A stretch of DNA of 64,000 bases, from contig NZ_PGES01000001.1 of assembly GCF_002797895.1 (NCBI RefSeq), positions 1,922,001-1,986,000 on the forward strand. The letters are read 5' to 3'. The notes beneath the pieces are model-generated. The model was not told the DNA's origin. It ran no database searches and saw nothing but the letters and a program-made list of their open reading frames with translations. This stretch comes from Janthinobacterium sp. 67 (GTDB lineage Bacteria > Pseudomonadota > Gammaproteobacteria > Burkholderiales > Burkholderiaceae_D). Both the position numbers and the translations under genes were made by a program. This document shows positions 40,858 to 51,666 of the stretch, piece by piece. Numbering within the stretch: the first letter of the stretch is position 1; the number at the start of each line of letters is the position of its first letter.

Positions 40858-42126
40858 ATGAAACGGATTTCTTTGGTTGCACAAATCGCCATGGGCTTGG
40901 GTCTTGGCGTACTGGTCGGGTGGTATTTCAACACGCATCCCCTGCACCAGGAATGGGCAAGCACGCAAGTGCTCAAGCCCCTGGGCGATATTTTCATCAG
41001 GATGATGAAGATGGTCGTGGTGCCGCTGGTATTTTGCTGCATGGTGCTGGGCATCGCCGGCGGCGACAACAAATCGTTCGGCCGCATGGGGCTCAAATCG
41101 ATCGCCTATTTTTTCGCCATCACGAGCGTGGCCATCGTCGTCGGCTTGTTGCTGGCCAATTTATTCCAGCCCGGCACGGGGACCGATATTTCGGGCATGG
41201 TCCATGGCGCCACCGCCGTCAGGATGGAGCCGCCCAAAGGCGCGCTGCTCATCGTGCAGAACATTGTCCCGGAAAATATTTTCGTGGCCCTGTCGGAAGG
41301 GAAATTGCTGTCGATACTATTCTTTGCCGTGCTGTTCGGCCTGTCCCTCAATTCCCTGCCCCAGGCAAGGAGCGCGCCGGTCCTGGCAGTCCTGCAAGGC
41401 ATGCTCGATACCATGTTCAAGGTGGTGCGCATCGTGATGGCCTATGCGCCGATAGGCGTGTTCGGCATGATAGGCGCGACCGTCTGCAGTTTCGGCTTCG
41501 CTTCGCTGCTGCCGCTGTTAAAGCTGATCGGCGTGGTGTACCTGGCGCTGCTGCTGTTTGCGCTGCTGGTGCTCGGCGGCATCTGCTACCTGATCGGCGA
41601 AAACATCTTCAGGCTGATACGCTATTTCAAGGATGAATTGCTGCTGGCCTTTTCAAGCGCGGCATCGGCTGCCGTCATGCCGCAGTTGATGGAAAAGCTG
41701 GAAGCCTATGGCGTACCGCGCCGCATCGTCAGCTTCGTCGTCCCTGTCGGCTACGCCTTCAACCTGGATGGAGCAGCCATTTTCCTCGGCGTGGCGACCA
41801 TCTTCATCGCGCAGTTGTACGGCGTCGACCTCACGGTGGCGCAACAGGCCATGCTGGTGATCACCATGGTGCTGACGTCGAAAGGCGCGGCCGGCGTGCC
41901 GGGCTTTGCCATCATCATCCTTTCCGCCACGCTTGCCTCGGCCGGACTGCCGCTGGAAGGCGTGGCCCTGATCGCCGGCATTTTCCGGATCATCGACAGC
42001 GGCACGACGACCCTCAACGTGCTCGGCAACGCCGTCGCGCCGCTGGTCATCGCGCGCTGGGAAAAAGAGGCTTTGCTTCAGCCGCCGCACTTGCCGGTAC
42101 AGGCTCGCACCTGCCCTGCCAAATAG
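40858..42126 (+). CDS. Dicarboxylate/amino acid:cation symporter with altered substrate site
   Basis: 422 residues from ATG 40858, preceded by GGGGACAGG. The DAACS (GltP/DctA) fold is clear: eight hydrophobic segments, the serine-rich hairpin SSAASAAVMPQLMEKL and NLDGAAIFLGVATIFIA (NMDGT-type motif). In the last motif, IIDSGTTTLNVLGNAV, the family's substrate-binding Arg is Thr383 and the sodium-site Asp is Asn391. The Arg normally holds the side-chain carboxylate of aspartate or glutamate, so a neutral substrate is more likely. It lies downstream of the VOC gene. Confidence 0.87.
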   Translation: MKRISLVAQIAMGLGLGVLVGWYFNTHPLHQEWASTQVLKPLGDIFIRMMKMVVVPLVFCCMVLGIAGGDNKSFGRMGLKSIAYFFAITSVAIVVGLLLANLFQPGTGTDISGMVHGATAVRMEPPKGALLIVQNIVPENIFVALSEGKLLSILFFAVLFGLSLNSLPQARSAPVLAVLQGMLDTMFKVVRIVMAYAPIGVFGMIGATVCSFGFASLLPLLKLIGVVYLALLLFALLVLGGICYLIGENIFRLIRYFKDELLLAFSSAASAAVMPQLMEKLEAYGVPRRIVSFVVPVGYAFNLDGAAIFLGVATIFIAQLYGVDLTVAQQAMLVITMVLTSKGAAGVPGFAIIILSATLASAGLPLEGVALIAGIFRIIDSGTTTLNVLGNAVAPLVIARWEKEALLQPPHLPVQARTCPAK

Positions 42127-42214
42127 AACAAGCGAAGCGGACGCCAGCGCCGCCTGCGCGACCGCCCGGGATGGCGCTGGATACTGGATATGCGACGAAT
42201 GGGAAGAAAATAAC

Positions 42215-42310
42215 TGGCGGAAAACAGTAGGAGTCGAACCTACGGGAGAACGTCTGACGCCCTCCACCGGGTTTGAAGCCCGGCCACATCACCGGATGAG
42301 TGTGCTTTCC
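42215..42310 (-). tRNA. selC: tRNA-Sec (UCA)
   Basis: The minus strand folds into a long tRNA of 96 bases including encoded CCA. The acceptor stem is GGAAAGCA with TGTTTTCC (one G-U pair). The anticodon TCA lies in CGGGCTTCAAACCCG, followed by a long variable arm (GGAGGGCGTCAGACGTTCTCC) and the T-arm TAGGTTCGACTCCTA. It lies 12 bases after selB and probably ends the sel operon. Confidence 0.95.
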
Positions 42311-42322
42311 GCGGTGCCTGAG

Positions 42323-44278
42323 CTAGCTGTTGGGCAAGGCCGCGGTGCCGGACCACAGCGCTTGCGGGCGTAATAGATGCCCATTGCCAACACGGCGAGT
42401 ATAACCGACGCGGTCGAAGAATTCCAGAACCTGGATCGCCCGCTTGCGGCCCAGGCCGCTGGCGTCGCGGAAGGTGGCCGCGCCGACGGCGCCGGAACCG
42501 GGCGCCAGGCCGTCGTCCGTCTCCGCTTTTTCGGTCAGGGTGCGCACCAGTTGCGCCAGCTCGGCCAGCGCCGCCTGATGATAGAACAGGTCGTGCACCA
42601 CCTGGCTGATCTGGCCTGCCTTGGCAAGTTTGCGCAAGAGCCTGCGCGTCTCGTCCTCGGCCAGGCCGAATTCGCGCGCCAGGTCGCGCGTCCACGGCGG
42701 ATCGGCTCGCCCCTGCTCCAGCGCGGCCAGCAAGGGGTCGGCCACCGCCTGTTCCTGCGGCGTGAGTTCCACGCTGTGCGTCGGCAAGTGCAGGCTAGCG
42801 CCGCGCGCGAGGATCTCGCCTTGCGCCAGCAAGCCTGCGACCAGATGGCTCCACAAGGCGTCTTCCATCTCCGCGTCGACGATGCGTTTGAGCCGCCACA
42901 ATTCCGGCCCCGCCTCGTCGGGGGCGCGCGCGTGGAAGACTTCCAGTGCGGCCAGCACGCGCTGTTCCAGCGCTGCCTGCGCGGGCGGCGCCAGCAGCAA
43001 GGCGTCGTCGCCGCGCAGGGCGATGCGCCGCGTGTCGGGCGGCAGCGCGATGGCCGCCGCCGGCAGCAGGGACAGGCGCACGAGCAGCGACTCGCGCAGC
43101 CCCAGCGGGCTTTGCGCCAGCAGGGCGGCATAGTCGCCGTGCGCGACAAACGCGGCCAGCGCGGCCAGCCACGCCAGCCTGGCCGGGCTGCGGCGCTTGC
43201 GCGCGGGACCGAACGGGTCGAGCACCATGCCGCCGCCCACCGTCTGCGTCGCTTGCGCATTGCGCACGACGAAGCGGTCGCCCGGCACGCCGTGCATGGG
43301 GGCGTCGAACACCAGCTGTACTCTGCCCGTCTGCCCCGGCGAGAGCGTCTCGCCATCGAGCATGACGGCGCGCGCCAGCTGGTGCGCCGCGCCCAGGTGC
43401 ACGTGCAGCGGCGACCAGGCTTTCAGCTGCACGCCGGCGTCGGGCAGCAAGGTCAGTTCCACGTCGAGGCGCTCGGAACACTGCGCCAGTTCGGGCGCGA
43501 CGAGCCAGTTGCCCCGCTCGATGCGCTCGCGGTCGATGCCGGCCAGGTTCAGCGCCAGGCGCTGGCCCGCCATGCCCGTTTCGGCCGCGCGGTTCTGCGC
43601 ATGAATGCTGCGCACGCGCGCCGGCGCGCCGCCGGGCGCCAGTTGCAGCATGTCGCCCACCTGGGCGCGTCCCGCCAGCGCCGTGCCGGTGACGATGGTG
43701 CCCTGCCCCGACAAGGTAAACACGCGGTCCACGCCGAGGCGGAACAAGCGCCGCTCGTCGCGTGGCGGCAGGCTGCGCGCCACTTGCGCCAGGTGCGCCA
43801 GCAAGGCGGCCACGCCGGGATCGTTGTCACGATGGGCGGCCGTGAGGAAGACGAGACTGCCCGCCAGCGGCGTACCGGCCAGCAGCGCCTCGATCTCAAG
43901 CCCCACCTGCGCCACGCGCACGCCGTCGGCGCGGTCGATCTTGGTCAGCGCCACGGCGCCGCGCGTCACACCGAGCAGCTGCAAGATGGCCAGGTGCTCG
44001 TGCGTCTGCGGCATGATGCCGTCGTCGGCCGCCACCACGAGCAGGGCGAAGTCGATGCCCGTCACGCCGGACGCCATGGTGCGGATGAATTTTTCGTGGC
44101 CCGGCACGTCGATCACGCCCAGCACCGTGCCGTCCGCCAGCGGCAGATAGGCGTAACCGAGTTCGATCGAAATGCCGCGCGCCTGCTCCTCCTTCAGGCG
44201 GTCCGTGTGCACGCCCGTCAATGCGCGCGTCAGGGTCGTCTTGCCATGGTCGATATGGCCTGCCGTGCCGACGATCAT
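42323..44278 (-). CDS. selB: Selenocysteine-specific elongation factor SelB
   Basis: 651 residues from ATG 44278, which overlaps the selA stop (ATGA). G1 [10 protein letters not shown]3 DVPGHE and G4 TKID are intact, as is the SelB-specific [14 protein letters not shown]. Domains II-III carry [26 protein letters not shown]. From about residue 380, four winged-helix domains follow; the last ([33 protein letters not shown]) binds the SECIS RNA. It delivers Sec-tRNA to the UGA codon in fdoG. Length is normal for the family. Confidence 0.96.
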   Translation of the reverse strand: MIVGTAGHIDHGKTTLTRALTGVHTDRLKEEQARGISIELGYAYLPLADGTVLGVIDVPGHEKFIRTMASGVTGIDFALLVVAADDGIMPQTHEHLAILQLLGVTRGAVALTKIDRADGVRVAQVGLEIEALLAGTPLAGSLVFLTAAHRDNDPGVAALLAHLAQVARSLPPRDERRLFRLGVDRVFTLSGQGTIVTGTALAGRAQVGDMLQLAPGGAPARVRSIHAQNRAAETGMAGQRLALNLAGIDRERIERGNWLVAPELAQCSERLDVELTLLPDAGVQLKAWSPLHVHLGAAHQLARAVMLDGETLSPGQTGRVQLVFDAPMHGVPGDRFVVRNAQATQTVGGGMVLDPFGPARKRRSPARLAWLAALAAFVAHGDYAALLAQSPLGLRESLLVRLSLLPAAAIALPPDTRRIALRGDDALLLAPPAQAALEQRVLAALEVFHARAPDEAGPELWRLKRIVDAEMEDALWSHLVAGLLAQGEILARGASLHLPTHSVELTPQEQAVADPLLAALEQGRADPPWTRDLAREFGLAEDETRRLLRKLAKAGQISQVVHDLFYHQAALAELAQLVRTLTEKAETDDGLAPGSGAVGAATFRDASGLGRKRAIQVLEFFDRVGYTRRVGNGHLLRPQALWSGTAALPNS

Positions 44279-45684
44279 GCGGACAACTCGGCAAGCTGCG
44301 CGACGAAGGGCGCCTCGTGCGCCGCTTCCAGGCAGCGCAAATCGAGCCACAAGGTGTCTTGCCCGATGCGCCCGATCACGGGGCATGGCAAGGCGCGCAA
44401 GCGCTGTTCCAGCACGCCCAGGGGATTGCTCAGGCGCGAGCCGGCGGTGCTGCGGATGGCCAGGCCAAAGCTGGGCAGCTGGTCGACGGGCAAGGCGCCG
44501 CTGCCGATCTGGCTTTTCATGGATTCGGCCGTCACCACGTACTGTTTGCCCAGCGCGCCTTGCAGCAGCGGCAGCAGGGTTTGCGCCTGCGCGCGCATGG
44601 CGCAAGCGGGACGCGTCAGCAAACGCAGGGTGGTCAGGCGTTCGGCCAGCAAGTCCGGCGCGCGGTACAGCTGCAGCACGGGAGCCAGTGCGGCCAGGGT
44701 CAGCTTGCCGACCCGCAGTGCGCGTTTCAATGGATTGCGCTTGATCTTCGCGATCAGGTCGGCCCGCCCCACGATGACGCCGCATTGCGGGCCGCCCAGC
44801 AGTTTGTCGCCGCTGAACGTCACCAGGTCGGCGCCCGCCTCGATGGTTTCGCGCACCGTCGTTTCATGCGGCAAGCCATACTGCGCCAGATCAACCAGGG
44901 TGCCGCTGCCCAGGTCCACGGCCGTCGGCACGCCGTGCCTGGATGCCAGCGGCACCAGTTCGTCGAGCTCCACGCTTTTCGTAAAACCCGTGATCGCGTA
45001 ATTGCTGCAATGGACCTTCATCAAGAGGGCCGTGTTCTCGTTCACGCCATGCGCGTAATCGGCCAGGTGCGTGCGGTTGGTGCTGCCCACTTCACGCAGC
45101 ACGGCGCCCGCGCGCGTCATGACGTCGGGGATGCGGAAGGCGCCGCCGATTTCCACCAGTTCGCCGCGCGAGACGACGACCTCTTTATTTTGCGCCAGGG
45201 TATTGAGCATCAGCAGCACGGCGGCCGCGTTGTTGTTGACGATGGTGGCCGCTTCGGCGCCCGTCAGTTCGCGCAGCAGTTCCTCGACCAGGTCGTCGCG
45301 GTCGCCGCGCTTGCCCGTTTCCAGGTCGAATTCCAGGTTCATCGGCCACTGCAGCGCTTCCACCACGGCTTGCACGGCCGTATCGGGCAGCAGCGCGCGG
45401 CCCAGGTTCGTGTGCAGCACGGTGCCCGTCAGGTTGAAGACGGCGCGCAGCTGCGTGCGCGCTTGCGCTTGCAGCCGTTCGTCCATTTGCGCGACGATGA
45501 CGGCGATCGATGCGCCCTCTTCGCACACTGCGCCGGCCAGCATGGCCGTGCGCAGTTCGGCCAGCACGGCGCGCGCGCAGGCCAGGGTCTGCACGCGGCC
45601 GTAATGCGCAATCAGGTCCAGGCAAGCCGCGTCGCCCAGGATGCGGTCGACCGACGGCAGGCGCACGGTTTGCCCCGTCGTCAT
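44275..45684 (-). CDS. selA: L-seryl-tRNA(Sec) selenium transferase SelA
   Basis: 469 residues; both ends overlap neighbours by ATGA. The PLP lysine lies in [13 protein letters not shown] (about residue 292). [36 protein letters not shown] and [14 protein letters not shown] are typical SelA motifs. It converts seryl-tRNA(Sec) into selenocysteyl-tRNA(Sec) using selenophosphate from SelD, whose gene is not in the window. The protein forms a decamer in E. coli. Confidence 0.96.
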   Translation of the reverse strand: MTTGQTVRLPSVDRILGDAACLDLIAHYGRVQTLACARAVLAELRTAMLAGAVCEEGASIAVIVAQMDERLQAQARTQLRAVFNLTGTVLHTNLGRALLPDTAVQAVVEALQWPMNLEFDLETGKRGDRDDLVEELLRELTGAEAATIVNNNAAAVLLMLNTLAQNKEVVVSRGELVEIGGAFRIPDVMTRAGAVLREVGSTNRTHLADYAHGVNENTALLMKVHCSNYAITGFTKSVELDELVPLASRHGVPTAVDLGSGTLVDLAQYGLPHETTVRETIEAGADLVTFSGDKLLGGPQCGVIVGRADLIAKIKRNPLKRALRVGKLTLAALAPVLQLYRAPDLLAERLTTLRLLTRPACAMRAQAQTLLPLLQGALGKQYVVTAESMKSQIGSGALPVDQLPSFGLAIRSTAGSRLSNPLGVLEQRLRALPCPVIGRIGQDTLWLDLRCLEAAHEAPFVAQLAELSA

Positions 45685-46730
45685 GACGGCTGGCCTTCGC
45701 TGCTTTTACCCAGCCACAGCAGCGGATTGCCGCTGGCGCGCTGGTAGCCCGCTTCGCCCACCAGCAGGTCGAGCATCAGGCTGGCCAGGTCGTCGGCCAG
45801 GGGCTCGACGTTGTAATCGTGCTCCTGGTTGAAGACTTTGCGATACGTATGGCAGTCGTCGCAGGTTTCCGCGCGCGCCACCTTCTTCGGATCGTTGGCC
45901 TTGTTGGGCAGCTTGTCGTCCTTCGCCGTCACGGGGTCGAACGGTTTTGCGTCGGCCGCGTCCAGGCCCTGGTAAGCGATCTTGCCATTCTGTTCGCAGG
46001 TCGAGCACTTCACGCGCACCATATGCCATTCGCTTTCGCAAATGCCGCAGTGCAGGTAGCGGTATCCCTGCGACTGGCCGCCGATGCGGATCACGCTGGC
46101 AACGGGGTGCGAACCGCAGACGGGGCACAGGGTGCCCGTTTCCAGGTCCGGCACGCGCGCGGCGCGCAGTTCGCTGGCCGACACCGACCACAGAATTTGC
46201 AGGGCGGCCGCGACGAATGGCGCATGCATGGGATTGAGGTTGTCGCCGTTTTCATCGAGCACGGCATCGGCGCAGGCGTCCAGCGCGTCCACGTCGAGCG
46301 CGCGCAGCTGGGCCAGCACCTGGGTCAGGCCGCCGGACAAGGCCGGCTGGCTTGCGGCCGTGGCGGCCAGTTCATCGAGCAGGCTGGCGAAAATGTCGCG
46401 CCAGACGGGTGGACGGGCGCCGCTGACGGGCAGCACCGGCATGCGGTGCTGGATGGCGCGGCGCAGCGCGTCAGGGTCGGCGGCAGGCACGGCGCCGGGC
46501 GCCAGTTTTCCCACCACGGCCGCTTGCGCGTCGGCCAGCGCGGCCATCAGCACCAGGTAGCCCTGCATGCCCGCATCGACGGGGATGCCCTTGATGTTAC
46601 CCTGCGCCAGTTCGCGCAAGCGCAAGGCGCGCGCCGTAAACAGGCTGCCAGGCTGCGGCAGCAGCAGGCGCGGAATCGCGTTGTGGTCCAGGCCTTCGAT
46701 TTCGCCTGGCTGAAGTATGCGTTGTACCAA
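45681..46730 (-). CDS. fdhE: Formate dehydrogenase accessory protein FdhE
   Basis: 349 residues from a TTG at 46730. No ATG or GTG occurs between this codon and the in-frame stop upstream, so the rare start is the best choice; it follows GATGGGAAAA. Four CXXC motifs form the rubredoxin-like iron site: CPVCGSHP, CGICESEW, CSTCEQNG and CDDCHTYR. FdhE helps assemble or sulfurate respiratory formate dehydrogenase. Position between the fdo genes and selA fits this. The stop overlaps the selA start. Confidence 0.92.
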   Translation of the reverse strand: MVQRILQPGEIEGLDHNAIPRLLLPQPGSLFTARALRLRELAQGNIKGIPVDAGMQGYLVLMAALADAQAAVVGKLAPGAVPAADPDALRRAIQHRMPVLPVSGARPPVWRDIFASLLDELAATAASQPALSGGLTQVLAQLRALDVDALDACADAVLDENGDNLNPMHAPFVAAALQILWSVSASELRAARVPDLETGTLCPVCGSHPVASVIRIGGQSQGYRYLHCGICESEWHMVRVKCSTCEQNGKIAYQGLDAADAKPFDPVTAKDDKLPNKANDPKKVARAETCDDCHTYRKVFNQEHDYNVEPLADDLASLMLDLLVGEAGYQRASGNPLLWLGKSSEGQPS

Positions 46731-46812
46731 TGGAGTTTTCCCATCAAAAAAGGCAAGGCAAAGCCAGCGGAGTTGGCTGTGCTGTAAAGTATTTTAATCG
46801 ATAAAAAGAAAG

Positions 46813-46836
46813 GGGCCAGTCCTGGGGGACTGGCCC
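46813..46836. repeat. GGGCCAGTCC palindrome
   Basis: GGGCCAGTCC-tggg-GGACTGGCCC, a perfect 10-base stem in the gap between fdoI and fdhE. It is similar in style to the GGGGTC family but differs in sequence. It could attenuate read-through from fdo into fdhE-sel. Confidence 0.65.
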
Positions 46837-46866
46837 TGGCATACGAAAACGCCGGCGGCGGAGCAT

Positions 46867-46897
46867 GTCGGCTTACGCGAAGCTAAGCCGACCTACC
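46867..46897. repeat. GTCGGCTTA short inverted repeat
   Basis: GTCGGCTTA and TAAGCCGAC (46884-46892) flank an eight-base loop, followed by CTAC. The right arm, TAAGCCGACCTAC, matches the end of the 20673-20763 repeat (TAATCCGACCTAC) at all but one base, so it belongs to the same family. It lies 8 bases past the fdoI stop. Confidence 0.65.
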
Positions 46898-46904
46898 CTG
46901 CTGC

Positions 46905-47576
46905 CTACTTTCTCGTATTACGCACCACCGATTCAAACCACTTCGGATGGTGCTTGCGCGCCCAGCCGTAGGTGACGGTGCCGCGCACCATGGCGCCGAT
47001 CGAGCCCTTGACCCACAGGGCCGCGTAGATGTGCACGATGATGGCGCAGATGATGGCGAACGCGCACACGGCGTGCAGCAAGGCGGCAAAGCGCACCACG
47101 TCGATCGGGAAATAGAACGCGAAATACGCGCGCCAGATCACGACGCCCGACAGCAGCAAGCCGATCATGCTGGCCAGCAGCACGAAAAACAGGATCTTCT
47201 GGCCGGCATTGTATTTGCCGATCTTCGGAAGCTTTTCTTCGCGGTTGTGGAGCACGTCGTCCATCTGTTTGAGCCACTGCTTGTCGCCGTCCTCGAACTT
47301 GTTATGGTGCCAGAAGCGCACCACGAGGATCGCGAACGAGACGAACATCACCAGGCCGGCGAACGGATGCAAAATGCGCGTCCATTGCCCGCCGCCGAAC
47401 AGGTTCGCCAGCCACGCCATCGACGGATGGAACATGGCCAGCCCGGACAGCGCCAGCATGACGAAGGTGATGGCCGTGACCCAGTGATTCGTGCGCTCGT
47501 TGGGGTTGTAGCGTTCGATCAAGGGATTGCCATCCTTGTCGCGCAGCTTGCCATCGTGATGCTCACTAGGATTCAT
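46905..47576 (-). CDS. fdoI: Formate dehydrogenase cytochrome b556 subunit
   Basis: 223 residues. Four membrane helices: [59 protein letters not shown] and [26 protein letters not shown]. Histidines in RTNHWVT, LHPFAG, LHAVCAF and VHIYAALW are the expected heme b ligands. It anchors the complex in the inner membrane and passes electrons to quinone. It overlaps fdoH by 11 bases. Confidence 0.95.
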   Translation of the reverse strand: MNPSEHHDGKLRDKDGNPLIERYNPNERTNHWVTAITFVMLALSGLAMFHPSMAWLANLFGGGQWTRILHPFAGLVMFVSFAILVVRFWHHNKFEDGDKQWLKQMDDVLHNREEKLPKIGKYNAGQKILFFVLLASMIGLLLSGVVIWRAYFAFYFPIDVVRFAALLHAVCAFAIICAIIVHIYAALWVKGSIGAMVRGTVTYGWARKHHPKWFESVVRNTRK

Positions 47577-48486
47577 GCTGTTCCTCCTTGATGCGCTTGG
47601 CCTCTTCCAGCGCTTCGTGCTCTTCGTCCTTGCTTACTTCGTTCGGACCGACACGCGTGTAATGGAACAGGCCTGCCAGGGCCGTGGCGGCCATGCCGGC
47701 CACTGCCAGCGGCTTGGACCAGCCCTTCCAGAAGCCCACCATCGGGCTGATGCGCGGGCGTTCCGGCAAGTTCGAATACAGCTTCGGCTTGTCGGCATGG
47801 TGCAGCACGTACATCACGTGCGTGCCGCCCACGCCCAGCGGATCGTACAGGCCCGCATTCTCGAAACCGCGCGACTTCAGGTCGACGATGCGCTCTTCCG
47901 CATGGACCTTCATGTCTTCCTTGGTGCCAAAGACGATGGCGCCCGTCGGGCAGGTTTTCACGCAGGCCGGTTCCTGGCCCACGGCCACGCGGTCCGAGCA
48001 GAGCGTGCACTTGTAGGCGCGGTCGTCCTTTTTCGAAATGCGGGGCACGTCGAAAGGACAGCCGGCCACGCAGTAGCCGCAGCCGATGCAGTTTTCCTGG
48101 TGGAAGTCGACGATGCCGTTCGTGTATTGCACGATGGCGCCCGGCGCCGGACAGGCCTTCAGGCAGCCCGGGTCCTCGCAGTGCATGCAGCCATCCTTGC
48201 GGATCAGCCACTCGAGGTTGCCGTCGTTGCTTTCGTGTTCGGCAAAACGCATCACCGTCCACGATTGCGGCGTCAGGTCCGTCGGATTGTCGTAGGTGCC
48301 ATGGTTTTCGCCGACTTCGTCACGCAAGTCGTTCCATTCCATGCACGCCGTCTGGCAAGCCTTGCAGCCGATGCATTTCGACACATCGATCAGCTTGGCC
48401 ACCGTGCCCGTCACCGGGCTACGCGCTTGCGGCGGCGTCACCGTGGTGGCGGACAGGCGCCGGATATCCAAAGATTGCAGTGCCAT
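47566..48486 (-). CDS. fdoH: Formate dehydrogenase iron-sulfur subunit
   Basis: 306 residues with GGGAG upstream. Four ferredoxin-type cysteine clusters bind [4Fe-4S]: [40 protein letters not shown] and [23 protein letters not shown]-terminal membrane helix ([20 protein letters not shown]) is followed by an acidic, charged tail. It transfers electrons from FdoG to FdoI. It starts 13 bases after fdoG. Confidence 0.96.
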   Translation of the reverse strand: MALQSLDIRRLSATTVTPPQARSPVTGTVAKLIDVSKCIGCKACQTACMEWNDLRDEVGENHGTYDNPTDLTPQSWTVMRFAEHESNDGNLEWLIRKDGCMHCEDPGCLKACPAPGAIVQYTNGIVDFHQENCIGCGYCVAGCPFDVPRISKKDDRAYKCTLCSDRVAVGQEPACVKTCPTGAIVFGTKEDMKVHAEERIVDLKSRGFENAGLYDPLGVGGTHVMYVLHHADKPKLYSNLPERPRISPMVGFWKGWSKPLAVAGMAATALAGLFHYTRVGPNEVSKDEEHEALEEAKRIKEEQHES

Positions 48487-48499
48487 TATCGATCTCCCA

Positions 48500-51400
48500 T
48501 CATGCTTTTTCCACCTTCACGAGGAAGGACTTGAATTCCGGTGTCTGCGAATTCGCATCCCCCACGCCCGGTGTCAGGGAATTAATCAGATACCCCGGCT
48601 TGGCCACGCCCGTAAAGCCCCAGTGCAGCGGCAGGCCCACGGTATGCACCTGCTTGCCTTCGATCTTCAAGGCCTTGATGCGCTTGGTGACGACGGCCTT
48701 GGCGATGATGTGGCCGCGCTTGGACGTGACGCGTACCTTGCCGCCGGCAACGACGCCGATGCTGGCCGCCAGTTCCTCGCCGATTTCCACGAACTGTTCC
48801 GGCTGGATGATGGCATTCAGACGTGCATGCTTGGTCCAGTAATGGAAATGCTCGGTCAAACGGTAGCTGGTCGCCACATGCGGGTATTCCTCATGCGTGC
48901 CGAACAGCTTGCGGTCCTCGGCAAACACGCGCGCGGCCGGATTGCTGGTCGCGGTCGGGTTTTTCGGATGCATGGGGTTGTAGCCGAGCGGATTTTCAAA
49001 CGGCTCGTAATGCTCGGGGAACGGTCCTTCAGCCATGGCGCCGCGCGCAAAGAAGCGCGCCACGCCCTCGCCCAGCATGATGAACGGACCCATGCCGTTT
49101 TCCGGCGGTTCGTCGGCCTTGAAGTCGGGAATGTCGGCCCCGCTCCAGTTCGTGCCATTCCACTCGATGAGCTTGCGGGTCGGATCGAACGCCTTGCCCT
49201 TCAAGTCGCACGAGGCGCGGTTGTACAGCACGCGGCGGTTCGCCGGCCATGCCCAGGCCCAGCCCAACGTCTGGCCAATGCCGGTCGGGTCGCTATTGTC
49301 GCGCCGTCCCATCTGGTTGCCCGCCTGCGTCCAGCTGCCGGCGAAGATCCAGCAACCGCTCGTGGTCGTGCCATCGTCGCGCAATTGCGCAAACGAGGCC
49401 AGCTGCTCGCCCTTTTTCACCAGCAGCTTGGTCGGATCTTTCGGATCGTACAAGTCGGCCAGCGCCTTGCCGTTGAATTCGCGGGCGATTTCTTCGGGCT
49501 GCGGGTTATGCGGCTGCGCATAATTCCACGTCAGGTTGAGAATCGGATCGGGGAACTTGCCGCCCTCTTTCTTGTACATGGCACGCATGCGCAGGAACAG
49601 GCCCGACATGATCTCCAGGTCGCTGCGCGCCTGGCCCGGCGGTTCGGCCGCCTGCCAGTGCCACTGCAAGACGCGCGAGGAACTGACGAGCGAGCCGCGT
49701 TCTTCGGCGAAGCAGCTGGTCGGCAGGCGGAACACTTCCGTCATGATCTTGGTGGGATCGACTTCGTGGAACTCGCCATGCGGACGCCAGAATTCGCCCG
49801 TTTCCACGGCCAGCGGGTCCATGATGACGAGGAACTTCAGCTTCGACAGCGCTTCCGTGACCTTCTGCTTGTTCGGCGCGGACGCCAGCACATTGAAGCC
49901 CTGGCAGATATAGCCCGTCATCTTGCCTTGATGCATGTTCTCGATGGCTTGCATCAAGTCATACGGCTTGTCGAGTTTCGGCAGGTAGTCGTAGGCGTAG
50001 TTGTTGTCCGCCGTGGCAAAGTCGCCCCACCACGTCTTCATGAAGCTGACGTGGAATTTGCGGTAATTGCTCCAGTAGCTGAGCTGGTTCGGCCGCAGCG
50101 GCTTGGTGGCGCGCGCGGCGATATAGCCATCGAAGTCCTGCTCGCCCTCGTTCGGCAAGGTCATGTAACCTGGCAACAAGTTCGACATCAGGCCCAGGTC
50201 GGTCAAGCCCTGGATGTTCGAGTGGCCGCGCAAGGCGTTCATGCCGCCGCCGGCGATGCCCATATTGCCCAGCAACAGCTGCACCATGGCGCCCGTGCGG
50301 ATGGTTTGCGCACCGGTCGAGTGGTGCGTCCAGCCCAGCGCGTACAGGATGGTACCGGCGCGTCCCGGCACGGCGGTCGAAGCCAGGGCTTCCGCCACCT
50401 TGTGGAACTTGTCGGCCGACACGCCGCACGTACGTTCGACCATCTCGGTCGTGTAGCGCGAGTAGTGCTTCTTCATCATCTGGTAGACGCAGCGCGGGTG
50501 CTCCAGGGTCGGATCGACCTTGGCATAGCCGTCTTCGCCGATCTCGTAATCCCAGGTGGCCTTGTCGGTGTACTTGCCTTTTTCCTTGTCGAAACCCGAG
50601 AACAGGCCGTCCTCGAACGCATAGTCCTCGCGCACGATGAAGGGCATGTCCGTGTAGTTGCGCACGTACTCATGCTGGATCTTGTCGTTCGTCAGCAGAT
50701 AATTGATGATCGCGCCGAGGAAGACGATGTCCGTGCCGGTACGCGTGGCGCAGTAGTAATCTGCCACGGATGCGGTACGGGTAAAACGCGGATCGACAAC
50801 GATCAGCTTGGCCTTGTTATGCGCCTTCGCTTCCGTTACCCATTTGAATCCGCAAGGATGTGCTTCTGCTGCATTGCCGCCCATGACCAGGATCACGTCG
50901 GCATTCTTGATATCGACCCAATGATTCGTCATCGCGCCACGGCCAAACGTCGGGGCAAGACCTGCCACCGTCGGTCCGTGTCATACACGCGCCTGATTAT
51001 CAAAGGTCAGCATCCCCATGCTGCGCACTGTCTTGTGGGTCAGATACCCCACCTCGTTGCTGCCGGCGGACGCGGCAAGCATGCCGGTGGAGAGCCAGCG
51101 GTTGACGGTCTTGCCGTCGGCATTCTTTTCGATCAGGTTGGCGTCACGGTCATCCTTCATCAGGCGCGCGATCTTGTCGAGCGCCGCATCCCAGGAGATC
51201 GGTTGCCATTCCGTGCCGCCCGGTGCGCGGTATTCGGGCACTTTCAGGCGGTTCGGGCTGTGGATGAAGTCGACCAGGCTGGCGCCTTTCGGGCACAGGG
51301 TGCCGCGGTTCACCGGGTGATCGGCGTCGCCTTCCACGTGGATGATGCTGGAGACGGCATTTTTCGCGCCATCGCCCAGTCCATACAGCAGAACGCCGCA

Positions 51401-51571
51401 GCCAACGGAACAGTAAGGACAGGTATTGCGGGTCTCGGTCGTGCGAGCCAGCTTGTATTGCCTGACCTCAGCCAACGCCTGCCCCGGTGCGAAACCGAGC
51501 AAGGCGAGGCTGGAGCCAGCAATCGTGGCGCCAGTTACCCGAAGGAACTGGCGCCTGGATATCTGAACCAT
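48500..51571 (-). CDS. fdoG: Selenocysteine-containing formate dehydrogenase catalytic subunit
   Basis: 1023 residues if the in-frame TGA at 50983-50981 is read as Sec197, giving [14 protein letters not shown], the active-site motif of FdnG/FdoG (E. coli Sec196). The Tat signal is ISRRQFLRV. An N-terminal [4Fe-4S] site (CPYCSVGC, then CPKG) is followed by the molybdopterin domains ([41 protein letters not shown]). The C-terminal domain ends in NSQTPEF-like residues. It oxidises formate to CO2 in the periplasm. The SECIS hairpin just after the UGA, and selABC in the same island, make suppression certain in practice. Automatic callers will split this gene in two. Confidence 0.96.
50941..50983 (-). 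promoter_or_regulatory. Bacterial SECIS element of fdoG
   Basis: Directly after the UGA (50983-50981) the RNA reads CGG-U-GGCA-GGUCU-UGCC-CCG: a two-part stem with a bulged U and a GGUCU apical loop. These are the features that SelB recognises in E. coli fdhF and fdnG. The hairpin lies 14 bases after the UGA. Confidence 0.88.
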
Positions 51572-51602
51572 ATCAGACCTCTATGATGTGAGTAAATAAA
51601 AA

Positions 51603-51666
51603 GTCATACGGCGTCGTGGTCGTGTCATATCACCAAGATATAAGCACCATGCCTGTGCCGTATGAC
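51603..51666. promoter_or_regulatory. GTCATACGGC inverted repeat upstream of fdoG
   Basis: GTCATACGGC (51603-51612) and GCCGTATGAC (51657-51666) are perfect inverted 10-mers. A third GTCATAT lies at 51624-51630, 21 bases from the first, i.e. two helical turns. The arrangement suggests cooperative binding of a regulator just upstream of the formate operon (fdoG starts at 51571). The regulator is unknown. Confidence 0.5.

Noticed and set aside
48500..51571. fdoG seen as two genes or a pseudogene because of TGA at 50981-50983
   Set aside because: The TGA is at the known selenocysteine position, is followed by a SECIS hairpin, and selA, selB and selC are in the same island, so it is recoded.
48296..51586. 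Plus-strand open frame of 1096 codons across the formate dehydrogenase genes
   Set aside because: It is antisense to fdoH/fdoG, which have unmistakable motifs, and shows shadow-type composition.
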